Positions 1-5,497 are shown, counted from the stretch's first letter. The stretch is 5,644 nucleotides of DNA from Bacillota bacterium (GCA_021791995.1 JAJYVN010000198.1:1-5644); one strand, 5' to 3'. The notes: a model not told the origin generated them from the sequence alone. Program-made: numbers and translations.

Positions 1-127
1 CGAGGTTCACGTCGCCGACACTGCCGTCGTGGCCGACGCCTGGCGCCTCCGGTCCGGCAGCGATGAACGTGACGGTGATGGCGACGGCGAGCAGCGGGCG
101 CCATGCGATGAGGCCGACGAGGGTCAT
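1..127 (-). CDS. possible start of a membrane or secreted protein (partial)
   Basis: I do not recognise this reading frame. It begins with an ATG at 127-125 that overlaps the TGA of the istB remnant (ATGA), and stays open to the window edge, giving 42 residues. The start reads MTLVGLIAWRPLLAVAITVT, followed by FIAAGPEAPG. That is one positive charge in a hydrophobic run of about 20 residues, then a polar Gly/Asp-rich stretch, as in a signal peptide or membrane anchor. I see no Shine-Dalgarno sequence upstream; the preceding bases are C-rich. It may be a chance frame in GC-rich DNA, or a frame that lost its own upstream region when the IS21 fragment arrived. Confidence 0.25.
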   Translation of the reverse strand, partial: MTLVGLIAWRPLLAVAITVTFIAAGPEAPGVGHDGSVGDVNL

Positions 128-413
128 GTGGGGGGCTGGCGGGCTCGCATGGACGGACCTTTGAGGCTGACGCGGTGATCGCCTCGGCGAGGGTGGGATC
201 GGCCATGGCGGCGATCCAGGTGTCGGGTGGTAGTTGGCTGACCACCGCCACCGAGCGCCGCCCGGCGCGTTCTTCGAGCACTTCGAGCAGGTCCCTGCAG
301 GCGTCGACGCCGGCGGGGGTGAGCAAGAAGTCGTCCAAGACGACCAGGGCGGGCCGGGCGATCGAGCCGAGGGTGCGGGCGTAGCGACCGTCGGCCCGGC
401 CGAGATGGAGCTC
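124..413 (-). pseudogene. istB: IS21-family IstB ATPase, C-terminal remnant with frameshift
   Basis: IstB is the AAA+ ATPase helper of IS21-family transposition. This remnant covers only the C-terminal third of a protein normally about 250 residues long. It reads GRADGRYARTLGSIARPA, then the Walker B segment LVVLDDF, then RDLLEVLEERAGRRS, the SQLP segment, and DPTLAEAI. The Walker A region and the N-terminal half are absent, because the upstream sequence is a reductase fused in the same frame. After DPTLAEAI the expected segment of the LDRLVHNA type is missing. The typical tail (HRVSLKGPSMR...) continues in another frame to a TGA at 126-124. This suggests a deletion near position 176 of a length not divisible by three, about 25 nt. 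No partner istA or IS21 terminal inverted repeat is visible. The family call is fairly certain; the exact deletion length is inferred. Confidence 0.75.
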
Positions 414-1020
414 GTCGAGGCAACCGCCCTCGAAGAAACTGCCGATGAGGTGGGGGCCGCCCTCCACTACGAGGAGGTGATGGTCTCCCAAGGCTCTCAC
501 CGCGTTGAGGATCCATTTCGCGCTCAGGGGACCGCGCGCTTGGCCTGCGATGACTCGGACCGACGGTTGGGGCCGCGCGGCGACAAGGCGCCGAGCCCCA
601 ATCCCGGTCGGCACTACCAGGACCGGAATCTGGCCGGACGAGAACACGGGAAGTCGAAGGTCGAGCTGGCCCGACGATGTGACGATGACGTTGAGCGGAT
701 ACTCGGGCTTCCCGAGCCGCCGCCGGAGTTCCCTGTACTCCTCGGCTGCGGAAGGATAGGCGTGCTGCGCAGTCCAAACATGCCCGGGAACGGCCCGCAA
801 GGTCCCCGCTCCAACGATTACCGCGTCCGCCGCGGCCCTCAGGATCCCCATCAGGAGCCGGTCATTTGGGTTGGACCCGCTTATCTCCCCACCTCCCGAG
901 TGCCCCGGGATCTCCAGGGAGACCACGCCGTCGAGGGGAAAGTGGACGGCATCGACCAGCTGACCCGGCTCGTCGAGCAAGGCCACCTCTCGCTCCAAGA
1001 CCCGCTCATCGTCCGCCAGC
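402..1020 (-). pseudogene. RibD C-terminal-type (pyrimidine/dihydrofolate) reductase, truncated at both ends
   Basis: The frame is open from the outer intron boundary and resembles the NADPH-dependent reductase domain of riboflavin synthesis (RibD_C, dihydrofolate-reductase-like fold). Counting from the CTG at 1019, I see FPLDGVVSLE near residue 27, a family-like SLDG position; NDRLLMGILRAAADAVIVGAGTLR at about 52-75, the conserved LRA-x-ADAVLVGAGT block; VIVTSSGQLD near 111; and VVEGGPHLIGSFFEGG near 184, the VEGGP motif. About 206 residues remain of a domain usually 200-250 long. No ATG precedes the conserved block, so the true start was lost at the intron junction. A GTG at 986 preceded by GGAG could act as a start, but this is weak. 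The C-terminus is replaced in frame by IstB at LDELHL. It may belong to a stand-alone reductase family rather than to riboflavin synthesis proper. Confidence 0.72.
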
Positions 1021-1060
1021 GTAAAGTAGGAGGGGTTCTTACGAACCCCGTCCCCTTATC
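1021..1060 (-). ncRNA. group II intron domain VI (outer intron)
   Basis: Domain VI carries the branch-point adenosine used for lariat splicing. The strand folds as GGGGTTC-GTAA-GAACCCC, a perfect 7-bp helix capped by a GNRA-type GTAA loop. Below it, AAGGGGA pairs with TCCT and CTT, leaving one unpaired A at 1027. This A is followed by CTTTAC, so it lies seven bases from the proposed 3' splice site at 1021, the expected spacing. Confidence 0.85.
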
Positions 1061-1093
1061 GAACCGGACTTGTGGTTTTCCCACATCCGGCTC
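1061..1093 (-). ncRNA. group II intron domain V (outer intron)
   Basis: This is the catalytic metal-binding hairpin of the ribozyme, 33 nt long. The lower helix is GAGCCGGA paired with TCCGGTTC, including the AGC catalytic triad at its base. The upper helix is GTGG paired with CCAC around a GAAAA loop. It lies 21 nt after the TAA of the outer RT and immediately before domain VI. Confidence 0.9.
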
Positions 1094-1114
1094 TCCGACG
1101 ATAGTTGCCCTACC

Positions 1115-1635
1115 TTAAGGGCGGGGAAGTTGCGCCTTGACTTGGCGGCGCATCACAGCCAGAGAGGGTAAGCCCATATTGGCTAGGCGGGTATTGGTCC
1201 ATTCGGCATCAAGGGCGGGACTCCGATTCCAGCGTTTGGCCACAAAGGCACGACATCGCTCGCGAATCCAGGCATCGAGTCGATAGTAGTGCCCGTGGTG
1301 ACTAATGGTGAAGTACTGTCCCCAGCCTCGGATGACCGGCGCCAGGTCGTCAATCACCATCTGCAGATTCATCGGACGGGTGCGCCGCGTGAGCTCTCGG
1401 ACCCGATTCTTAAACCGCTCAATGGCCGCTTGTTTCGGACCGAAGAGGGGGCGACCGGAACCGTCCTTAGACACCACCCAAAAGAAGGTGAATCCCAAGA
1501 AATCGAATGCGGTCTCCCGGATATCAACAATGCGCGTTTTCTCCGGGTGCAGCGTCAATCGCAGTGCGTTGAGCACCTTCTGGGCGGTCGTGAGGGCGGC
1601 CTCGGCCTCCTCTTTGGTGCGCGCGAGCGCGCACC
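1115..1635 (-). CDS. ltrA: outer intron reverse transcriptase/maturase, 3' part (RT-6/7 and domain X)
   Basis: This is the continuation of the RT begun at 4193. Its first two bases (GG) complete the split TGG codon left by the T at 3494, giving YADD-W234-CALARTKEEAEAAL. The two parts total 1221 nt, exactly 407 codons with a TAA stop at 1117-1115. Blocks seen are LTLHPEKTRIVD (RT-6/7), FDFLGFTFFW (RT-7), and a maturase/thumb domain X with VIDDLAPVIRGWGQYFTISHHG and LDAWIRERCRAFVAKRW. There is no zinc-finger or HNH endonuclease domain, so the product is a short RT-X form of 406 residues. An in-frame ATG at 1702 exists, but translating from it reads the inner intron's domains V and VI, so it is an artefact. 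Without splicing of the inner intron this half has no natural start. Confidence 0.88.
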
Positions 1636-1675
1636 AGCGAGTAGCCCCGAGGATTTGCACCCCGAGGCTCTCCCA
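1636..1675 (-). ncRNA. group II intron domain VI (inner intron)
   Basis: AGCCTCGGGG pairs with CCTCGGGGCT (10 pairs with two G-U) around a TGCAAAT loop. Below a single unpaired A at 1642, GAG pairs with CTC. The bulged A is six bases before the last intron base at 1636, the same spacing as in the outer intron. The 3' terminal bases GCT depart from the AY consensus. Confidence 0.85.
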
Positions 1676-1709
1676 GAACCGGACGTGAACCTCTCGGCTC
1701 ATCCGGCTC
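1676..1709 (-). ncRNA. group II intron domain V (inner intron)
   Basis: This is a 34-nt catalytic hairpin. The lower helix is GAGCCGGA with TCCGGTTC, holding the AGC triad. After the two-base internal bulge, the upper helix AGCC-GAGA-GGTT is closed by a GNRA tetraloop. Its lower helix is identical to that of the outer intron's domain V, while the upper helix differs. It starts 2 nt after the stop codon of the inner RT. Confidence 0.93.
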
Positions 1710-1711
1710 CC

Positions 1712-2956
1712 CTACCTCGCCGCAGGCCGTATCCGTTGCCAGTGTGTAAACAGGTGTGGCTCACGTTGGGCCACCCCGCCGAGCCAATGTTCAGCACGTC
1801 GGGTGTGATGTTCCAGCGTCTTGTATTTGCGCGTCGCCCATCGGATGAGCACCCGATTGATGTGCCGCAGGAGGGGATACAGCGCCGAGGGATAAAATCG
1901 GCCGTAATACTGCATCCATCCACGCACGATGGGATTGTACTGCCGGGCGAGGTCCATAATGGTGTGTCCCACGCGAAGATGGAGTCGCCACTCATGGACG
2001 GTGTGTCGCAGCGCCTTGAGGGCCGCATTGCTCACCGCCGGGGTAAAGTTAATGAAGTACTTGCCCTGGCGATTCTTCGACCGTCGGGGGCGAAAGGTAT
2101 ACCCGAGGAAGTCAAAACTCGTTTCGGGGTACGTCCCGCGCCGGTCATCGTCTTGGCAGTAGACAATCCGCGTCTTCGTCGGGTGGAGTTCCAATCCACA
2201 TTCCGCCAAGCGCCGCGCTAAGTCTTCCTTGAGCGCCGCCGCTGCGGCATACGACCGACAGTGCACCACAGCATCATCCGCGTAGCGCTCGAAGGGCTGG
2301 TCGGCATGCCGCCGACTCATCCAAACGTCGAACGCATAGTGGAGGAAGAGATTAGCGAGTACTGGACTGATGACCGACCCCTGTGGAGTGCCGCGGGTTC
2401 GCGGTTCCTGCGAGCCGTCGGCTCGCTGCAAAGGGGCGACCAGCCATCGCTCGATGTAGAGGAGCACCCACGGATTATCGGTGTGCTTGCGCACCGCCTT
2501 CATTAACAAATCATGCGGAATATTATCGAAGAGCCCTTTGATATCGAACTCCAGTACCCAGTCATATCGCCAACACCGTCGTCGGGTCTGTGCCAGTGCG
2601 TCATGCGCGGACCGTCCGGGGCGATACCCGTACGAGTCCGGATGGAAGAGAGGCTCGACCAATGGTTCAAAGGTAAGCTTGACGACCGTCTGGGCAATCC
2701 GATCGGCCACCGTGGGCACCCCGAGGATTCGGACGCCACCGGTCTTCTTGGGAATTTCCACCGCCTTGACGGGTGGGGGAAAGTAACTCCCCGAGGACAT
2801 CCGGTTCCAGACTTTGTACAGATTGTTCTTCAGGTCCTTCTCAAACATCCGCAGACTTTCCCCATCGACGCCTGCGGCGCCGCGATTGGCTTTCACGCGT
2901 TCATACGCCTGATACACCAGCCATTGGGAAATGGCGTACGGTTTGGGCTTATCCAT
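1712..2956 (-). CDS. ltrA: inner intron reverse transcriptase/maturase (RmInt1-like, no endonuclease)
   Basis: This 414-residue protein is the maturase and reverse transcriptase of the inner intron. I chose the ATG at 2956 because GGGAGGA (2967-2961) sits just upstream. A longer in-frame start at 3025 would add 23 residues read from intron RNA and has no such support. Blocks in order are YAISQWLVYQAYERVKANRG and AAGVDG (RT-0/1), VEIPKKTGGVRILGVPTVADRIAQ (RT-2), DSYGYRPGRSAHDA (RT-2a), WVLEFDIKGLFDNI (RT-3), GTPQGSVISPVLANLFLHYA (RT-4), FERYADDAVVHC (RT-5, Y225-D228), LELHPTKTRIVYC, FDFLGYTFRPRRS (RT-7), and domain X with YNPIVRGWMQYYGRFYPSAL. The tail ends in LFTHWQ and lacks an HNH domain, as in RmInt1-type class D proteins. 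All catalytic Asp residues are present, so it looks intact. The TAG stop lies 2 nt before domain V. Confidence 0.95.
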   Translation of the reverse strand: MDKPKPYAISQWLVYQAYERVKANRGAAGVDGESLRMFEKDLKNNLYKVWNRMSSGSYFPPPVKAVEIPKKTGGVRILGVPTVADRIAQTVVKLTFEPLVEPLFHPDSYGYRPGRSAHDALAQTRRRCWRYDWVLEFDIKGLFDNIPHDLLMKAVRKHTDNPWVLLYIERWLVAPLQRADGSQEPRTRGTPQGSVISPVLANLFLHYAFDVWMSRRHADQPFERYADDAVVHCRSYAAAAALKEDLARRLAECGLELHPTKTRIVYCQDDDRRGTYPETSFDFLGYTFRPRRSKNRQGKYFINFTPAVSNAALKALRHTVHEWRLHLRVGHTIMDLARQYNPIVRGWMQYYGRFYPSALYPLLRHINRVLIRWATRKYKTLEHHTRRAEHWLGGVAQREPHLFTHWQRIRPAAR

Positions 2957-2960
2957 GTGT

Positions 2961-2967
2961 TCCTCCC
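2961..2967 (-). promoter_or_regulatory. ribosome binding site of inner RT
   Basis: GGGAGGA stands 4 nt before the ATG at 2956 and decides that start over the longer frame from 3025. Confidence 0.75.
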
Positions 2968-3253
2968 TTTCGGTTGACACCGAACAGTGTCCTGAGATAC
3001 TGGCCCCCCTTGGCTCCACGGCCATTACGCCGCTTCATCACTACTACAAGGGCCTCTGCCCCTTGCTGTGCATTGGTACTTAGGGTCTTGTGGGGCATCC
3101 ACTTGACCGGTTCCCTTGGCATCACAGCGAAGGTTCCCGCGTTCCGCGCCCGAGCCTGTGCTAGGTTCCTGCCCCCTTCATGCCGGCCATCGTGAAGCCA
3201 GTAAACAGGTTTCCGCTCCACTTGTCCCGGGTTAACGACTACCCCCCGGTTTT

Positions 3254-3269
3254 GATGACGTCCCTACGC
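3254..3269 (-). other. candidate EBS2 and EBS1 of inner intron
   Basis: GCGTAG (3269-3264) pairs perfectly with CTACGC (3507-3502) in the exon. GTCATC (3259-3254) pairs with GATGAT (3500-3495), with one G-U. The order matches EBS2 before EBS1. However, the two lie only 4 nt apart, closer than I would expect for separate loops, and the -1 base is unpaired. One of the two may be coincidental. Confidence 0.45.
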
Positions 3270-3456
3270 TTTCGACACGTCGTCAGGGGTTCACTGGCGT
3301 TCAGCTCCCTAGCCCGTACCTGACGGAGTCCAGCTCCGCCTTTTCCGTCACGCTCACGACCGAGGCTTTTGTCCTCAGCCGCTGACGGTGGTTTGAAACC
3401 TCCCCCTGTAGAGCGGTTTCGAGGGACCTCCCCTCATCTCGTGGCGCAGTTCGGCT

Positions 3457-3476
3457 CCAGCCTGCTAGCAGGCTGG
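3457..3476 (-). repeat. perfect inverted repeat near the inner intron 5' end
   Basis: CCAGCCTGCTAGCAGGCTGG is a perfect 20-base palindrome (8-bp stem, CTAG loop) starting 17 nt into the inner intron. It probably forms an early domain I helix. It also holds the TAG that ends the unspliced outer RT frame. Confidence 0.75.
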
Positions 3477-3493
3477 TTGCCTTCGCGGCGCAC

Positions 3494-4193
3494 AATCATC
3501 CGCGTAGCGGATGAATTGAATGCCCGGTAATGCGGCCATGACTTGGTCTAGGGCGTCGAGGTAGATATTCGCCAGCAGGGGACTGATAACCGACCCTTGA
3601 CTGGTTCCCCGAGGGGTCGCGTGCCATTGTCCGGCGTCCATGACGCCGGCTCGGAGCATATCGCGAATCCACCCGAGCACGGTGCCGTCGGAGATCCGTT
3701 CGGCCACTTTGTCGATCAGTAGTGGCTGATCCATCGAGCCAAAGTAGTCTTGGATATCCGCATCCACCACCCAGCGATAGCCCTGCTCCAGATGGTCGAA
3801 AATGCGGTGGACAGCGTCGTGGGCGCTACGCCCCGGCCGAAAGCCGTAGCTGTCCGGGCTAAAGGTCGGTTCCCAAATGGGTTCCATGACTCGCCGCATG
3901 GCTTCTTCCGCCACGCGGTCCCGGATAGCGGGCACGCCTAAGGGCCTCTGTTTCGTGGTTCCCGGCTTCGGTATCCAGACGCGGCGGACTGGCAGGGGCT
4001 GGTAGCGATGCGCTCGCATCGCCTGCCCAAGTCGATCGAGTTCCTCCCCCAGATGTTCGGCAAACTGGTCGCAACTCTGGTAGTCGACGCCCGCGGCGCC
4101 TTGGTTGGCTAAGACCGACGCGGCGGCCATGGCCAAGTTTGCCGGGTTCCAGACCTTATCCGCGAGACTATACCACTTTCTCTGTTGTGTCAT
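3494..4193 (-). CDS. ltrA: outer intron reverse transcriptase/maturase, 5' part (up to YADD)
   Basis: This is the N-terminal part of the intron-encoded RT that helps the outer intron splice and copy itself into DNA. I chose the ATG at 4193 because GGAGGA (4206-4201) lies 7 nt upstream; the frame could also open at 4208 without such a site. Visible blocks are NQGAAGVD (RT-0/1 region), RRVWIPKPG and RPLGVPAIRDRVAEEA (RT-2), DSYGFRPGRSAHDAV (RT-2a), YRWVVDADIQDYFGSMD with the first catalytic Asp (RT-3), GTSQGSVISPLLANIYLD (RT-4) and FIRYADD (RT-5), with Y230-D233 holding the other two Asp. Directly after GATGAT plus one T, the inner intron begins. Unspliced reading adds nine foreign residues and stops at a TAG. 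Splicing would restore the frame with 1635-1115. Confidence 0.9.
3496..3514 (-). repeat. hairpin in the target DNA at the inner intron insertion site
   Basis: TCATCCGC-TAC-GCGGATGA forms an 8-bp perfect stem with a 3-nt loop, ending two bases before the inner intron. It is formed by the codons for the F-I-R-Y-A-D-D stretch of the outer RT. Confidence 0.7.
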
Positions 4194-4200
4194 CCTCGTT

Positions 4201-4206
4201 TCCTCC
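4201..4206 (-). promoter_or_regulatory. ribosome binding site of outer RT
   Basis: GGAGGA lies 7 nt before the ATG at 4193. It decides that start over the in-frame ATG at 4208 and the TTG at 4211. Confidence 0.7.
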
Positions 4207-4487
4207 ATCAATGCGTCCGGGCGCCCCGGTCGGGGCGCAGCTGTCGCTAGGGCCGAAGCCCAATCTTGCCTTACCAGCCCGCACTGTCATGTTAGAATCC
4301 TATCGAAGTGACCGCCCTTCCCATTCCCGCGGAGTTCTGTTGTCCCCTGCGGTACTTCGGTACTATGCCGGTCTCCGACTCCCTGTCCCACCCAAGAGCG
4401 GGGATTGGCGGTCATCGCATTGCCCACGTTGTGGACTCTTGGACCAGACAGGGTCTCACCGGGTCAGTCGCAATTCTTTCTTTCGGT

Positions 4488-4495
4488 GCCATCCC
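4488..4495 (-). other. candidate EBS1 of outer intron
   Basis: GGGATGGC is the exact reverse complement of GCCATCCC, the last eight bases before the intron (4791-4784). Exon-binding site 1 in domain I normally pairs with the bases directly upstream of the 5' splice site, so this match fixes the 5' boundary and shows that tnpB is the real 5' exon. The assignment rests on complementarity only. Confidence 0.72.
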
Positions 4496-4783
4496 TAAGC
4501 ACCCGACGGGGTACGCTGCGGTGCTGCTCGTTCCGTTCTCGCTATCGGGTAGCGATACCCCCATTAACCACCGCGTTAGTAGGCTTCGCACAAATCCCGA
4601 AGGCTCGCCACCCTCGTCAGGCCACCACGGGTTCACAGTTCGTTACGGCCCCGAAATTCGGCTCAGGCCCATCAGATTTCGCCTTACGGCGAACACCCTG
4701 CCATTGTTGCCTACCGCACTTGAACGAGTTAACTCGCACGGGTCAGACTTTCACTAACAAGAATTGCGACCTGCCGGTCGCAC

Positions 4784-5497
4784 GGGATGGCCGGGCTGAA
4801 GCCCGGCGCGAATCTTAGCGGCCTCCATCTGGCGGCTGAACTGTTTCGACAACCGACCAAGCGTTTTCAAGGCCGCCGCATAGGCTTTCGGTCCTACGAT
4901 TTTCTTGCCGGTTGAGAGCGTGGCCAACGCCGAAAGGCCCCAGTCTACCCCGACCACCGTTTGGTTTTCACGGCGGATACCGGGAGGATCGGGAATCTCA
5001 ACGGTGACACTGAAGAACCAGCGATCCGCGGTTCGGGAGATCGTGCCGTCCAGCACTTTCCCGACAAAGCGTAACGATTCGTGCATCCGAACCCCACCGA
5101 GTTTCGGAATATGCACGTTCTGCCCTTTGATGGTGAATTGGTCGTTGGTTAACGTAAAACTGTCGTGACGGTTCTTTTTCTTAAACGTAGGATACTCCGC
5201 GATACCGGCGAAGAAATTCTGAAACGCTTGGCCCAAATGCAGGATGGCCATCTGCGGCGCGTTTTTGGTCACCTCCCGCATCCACGGGAACTCTTGGCGC
5301 TTGATCGCATTGAGTTGACGCCGCAGAGCCGCTTCGGTCGGTTTGGGCCACGTCGGATCGGCTTTCCCTGCGTCGTACTGTTGGTGCCACTGATCCAAGG
5401 CCCAATTGTACGCGAACCGGGCCGTTCCGGCGGCCTTGCGGAAATACGTCTCCTGCACGTTGTTGGGATCGAGCGCAATTTTATGCGCCAGAATCAT
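4784..5497 (-). pseudogene. tnpB: IS607-type TnpB nuclease, 5' part, cut by the outer intron
   Basis: TnpB is the RNA-guided RuvC-type nuclease of IS200/IS605 and IS607 elements, an ancestor-like relative of Cas12. The 238 genuine codons include the N-terminal helix-turn-helix-like region (MILAHKIALDPNN, then FRKAAGTARFAYNWAL), the YPTFKKKNRHDSFTL block, and the RuvC-I motif VVGVDWGLSALATLSTG with catalytic D185. A full TnpB is about 350-450 residues. RuvC-II with its Glu, the CxxC zinc ribbon and the RuvC-III Asp are absent, and so is the 3' region that normally yields the guide (omega) RNA. The nuclease cannot be active as it stands. Read-through into the intron adds VRPAGRNSC and a TAG at 4754. 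The ATG at 5497 is preceded by GGAGGAG and overlaps the tnpA stop. No remaining 3' half is found in this window. Confidence 0.9.
4790..4807 (-). repeat. perfect hairpin just upstream of the outer intron
   Basis: GCCGGGCTTCAGCCCGGC has an 8-bp stem and a 2-base loop. It lies within tnpB codons (R-A-G-L-Q-P-G) and ends 6 bases before the intron. Class C introns insert just after such hairpins, but the RT here does not look clearly class C. Confidence 0.65.

Larger units (their letters stand above)
1636..3493 (-). mobile_element. inner group II intron, RmInt1-like (class D-like), nested in the outer RT gene
   Basis: This is an apparently complete 1858-nt intron. The 5' end GTGCGCC at 3493 directly follows the GATGATT of the outer RT's YADD codons. 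Domain V lies at 1709-1676 and domain VI at 1675-1636, with a bulged A at 1642 seven bases from the end. The 3' end at 1636 was placed because joining 3494 to 1635 restores the outer RT frame without loss. The last bases are CT rather than the usual AY, so the exact boundary deserves a check. The 5' exon contains CTACGC and GATGAT, which match candidate EBS2 (GCGTAG, 3269-3264) and EBS1 (GTCATC, 3259-3254, one G-U pair) in domain I. The encoded RT resembles RmInt1-type proteins without an endonuclease domain. Confidence 0.9.
2957..3493 (-). ncRNA. inner intron 5' ribozyme part (domains I to IV start)
   Basis: This 537-nt stretch has no convincing gene. It is the structured RNA upstream of the inner RT. 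It starts GTGCGCC, then holds the perfect hairpin CCAGCCTG-CTAG-CAGGCTGG (3476-3457). The block near 3269-3254 has candidate EBS2 and EBS1, and GTAGTAGTGATGAAG near 3047 resembles a segment common in bacterial group II introns. The small frames across it are not supported as genes. Individual helices of domains I-III were not fully modelled. Confidence 0.8.
1021..4783 (-). mobile_element. outer group II intron (twintron host), interrupted by a second intron
   Basis: Group II introns are self-splicing ribozymes that move by reverse-transcriptase-assisted retrohoming. The 5' end is GTGCG at 4783-4779. It is supported by an 8-bp match between the last 5' exon bases (GCCATCCC, 4791-4784) and a candidate EBS1 (GGGATGGC, 4495-4488). 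The 3' end is placed at 1021, where domain VI gives a bulged A followed by CTTTAC, which fits the AY rule. Without the inner insertion (1636-3493) the element is 1905 nt, a normal length. Its order is ribozyme domains I-IV, an RT gene, domain V (1093-1061) and domain VI. The RT family resembles bacterial class F-like or related lineages; I did not settle the class. The 5' exon is tnpB and the 3' exon is a reductase gene, so the two exons do not belong together. Confidence 0.88.
4194..4783 (-). ncRNA. outer intron 5' ribozyme part (domains I to IV start)
   Basis: This 590-nt stretch is the structured RNA upstream of the outer RT. From 4783 it reads GTGCGACC, then a GTGAAAGTC segment near 4755 of the kind found near the 5' end of many bacterial group II introns. 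A perfect 12-nt complement joins GTCGCAATTCTT (4770-4759) with AAGAATTGCGAC (4478-4467), a likely long helix of domain I. Candidate EBS1 is at 4495-4488. Several overlapping plus-strand frames across this part are not supported as genes. Confidence 0.8.

Noticed and set aside
124..777. Arg/Pro-rich minus-strand frame of 217 codons
   Set aside because: For most of its length it is the wrong frame of the reductase and istB. Only its last residues are the genuine IstB tail after the frameshift.
234..1118. Long plus-strand reading frame opposite the reductase and istB remnants
   Set aside because: It is a shadow of the GC-rich minus-strand frame, shows no family motif and runs into intron sequence.
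1636..1702. ATG at 1702 as start of a separate 195-residue RT protein
   Set aside because: The first 22 residues are a translation of intron domains V and VI. The real frame is the continuation of the RT started at 4193.
1289..2221. Plus-strand frame of 310 codons opposite the RT genes
   Set aside because: It spans domains V and VI and parts of two RT genes on the other strand and has no recognisable motif.
4735..4739. A second GTGCG at 4739 as the 5' end of the outer intron
   Set aside because: The bases before it do not pair with the candidate EBS1. GTGCG at 4783 has an 8-bp EBS1/IBS1 match and the expected distance to the GTGAAAGTC segment.
4139..4818. Overlapping plus-strand frames opposite the outer intron 5' part
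   Set aside because: The stretch is explained by structured intron RNA on the minus strand. The frames overlap each other and carry no motifs.
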